64,000 nt of DNA, taken from positions 8,271,501-8,335,500 of the forward strand of contig JANJXV010000037.1 in assembly GCA_024803745.1 (NCBI GenBank). Direction: 5' to 3'. Below the pieces are notes generated by a model, which was not told the origin of the DNA, searched no databases, and saw only the letters and a program-made list of their open reading frames with translations. Below are positions 63,321 to 64,000 of this stretch, in pieces (within the stretch, counting starts at the first letter, position 1; each line of letters begins with the position of its first letter). A program made the position numbers and the translations under genes. This DNA comes from Megascapheus bottae. Its lineage: Eukaryota > Chordata > Mammalia > Rodentia > Geomyidae.

Positions 63321-63456
63321 GGGCTGAGATTTCTATCCAACTTCTTATGGCATTAACCTAAATCCCCACCCTCCATGTAAAATCAGCAATAATTAATTTT
63401 CTAAATAGAATCTTGGAAATCAGATCTTTTTTATCTCCCTTCTCTTTCTCTCCCTG

Positions 63457-63659
63457 TTTTTTTTTTTTTTTTGCCAGTCCTGGGCTTGAGCTCAGGGCCT
63501 GAGCACTGTCCTTGGACTTTCTCAAGGCTAGAGCCCTACCACTTGAGCCTCAGCACCACTTCTGGCTTTTTTCTATGTATGTGGTACCGAGGAATCGAAC
63601 CCGGGTCTTCATGCATGCTAGGCAAGCACTTTAACCACTAGGCCAAACTCCCGGCCCCC
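63457..63659 (-). mobile_element. Young IDL-Geo SINE with intact duplication
   Basis: T run of 16, both young markers (inverted ACTTTAACCACTAGG and GAGCCTCAGCACC). TCTCTCCCTG at 63447-63456 and 63660-63669 is a perfect 10-bp duplication. Confidence 0.96.
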
Positions 63660-63669
63660 TCTCTCCCTG

Positions 63670-64000
63670 GTCTTATCACCTCCTCCATAGACTTTGCCAG
63701 CCTCACCTCTACAATCCAGAACTACCTTTCAATTCCAAGGAACTCTAGAACATTCTCTTACTGGAAAATACAAGGCCCTTCTGAATAAGCCATGAGCCTA
63801 AAGATAGAAGATTAATGATTTGCTCATCAACCCTTTGAAACCCTCTCTTGAAAGGCAGCCAGGGGCAGCAAAGCTGTCTGGTAAGGTGCTGAATCAGTGT
63901 CCACGCATACAGGATATTTTCTGCTCCCTCAGTTTCCCCAAATTACCATCTTCTGCCTTTAATAGTACAGAAAAGATACGGTCTTGAAATCTTAGTACAT
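63670..64000. other. Single-copy end of window
   Basis: Unique sequence to the window edge, no feature recognised. Confidence 0.4.

Noticed and set aside
1..64000. A new multi-gene biological system
   Set aside because: I found no supportable protein-coding gene cluster; the organised signal in this window comes from retroelements, simple repeats and possibly non-coding conserved DNA.

Overview
This window is vertebrate, almost certainly rodent, nuclear DNA. I find no exon, RNA gene or promoter that I can support. It consists of dispersed repeats, microsatellites and stretches of apparently single-copy intergenic or intronic DNA. The best taxonomic marker is a dimeric SINE with a tRNA-Ala/ID-like left half and a right half of the 'Geo' type. 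It matches the IDL-Geo family, which as I recall is known from geomyoid rodents (kangaroo rats, pocket mice, pocket gophers). A geomyoid source is therefore my inference, made without any database search.

About seventy SINE copies fall into a few modular classes. IDL-Geo is the ID-like head plus Geo. What I call B1-Geo is a 7SL/B1-like head plus a Geo body. Older copies are B1-dID-like dimers, solo B1 and solo ID monomers. Several IDL-Geo copies keep near-perfect target-site duplications (TSDs) and A tails, so they are recent. L1 is present as an ORF2 reverse-transcriptase fragment and an ORF2 C-terminal/3'UTR segment (16.1-17.7 kb), several 5'-truncated 3' ends (about 8.7, 13.7, 20.1, 31.4, 47.7, 50.8 and 51.8 kb) and ancient L1M pieces (38.9 and 43.1 kb). 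Mammal-wide MIR and L2 relics, two MaLR-like LTRs and two Tigger-like DNA transposon relics form the oldest layer.

Layout: 0-5 kb is dense in SINE, L2 and LTR. 5-8.3 kb is SINE-poor with a G-rich part. 8.3-22 kb is dense in SINE and L1. 22-30 kb is mostly single-copy and holds one candidate conserved element (27.2-27.6 kb). 30-37 kb is SINE-dense. 37-40.6 kb has no SINE and holds a second candidate conserved element (40.2-40.5 kb). 40.6-64 kb alternates SINE clusters with single-copy blocks.

The most interesting signals lie within the repeats. Five separate B1-Geo copies were each interrupted by another SINE in the same short linker between their two halves, four of them at essentially the same nick site. 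The Geo body appears behind two unrelated heads and itself looks ID/tRNA-like with an inserted block. TG microsatellites repeatedly sit at SINE 3' ends with fixed polarity. I found no evidence of a new gene system, and the longer open frames look like chance or repeat-driven frames.
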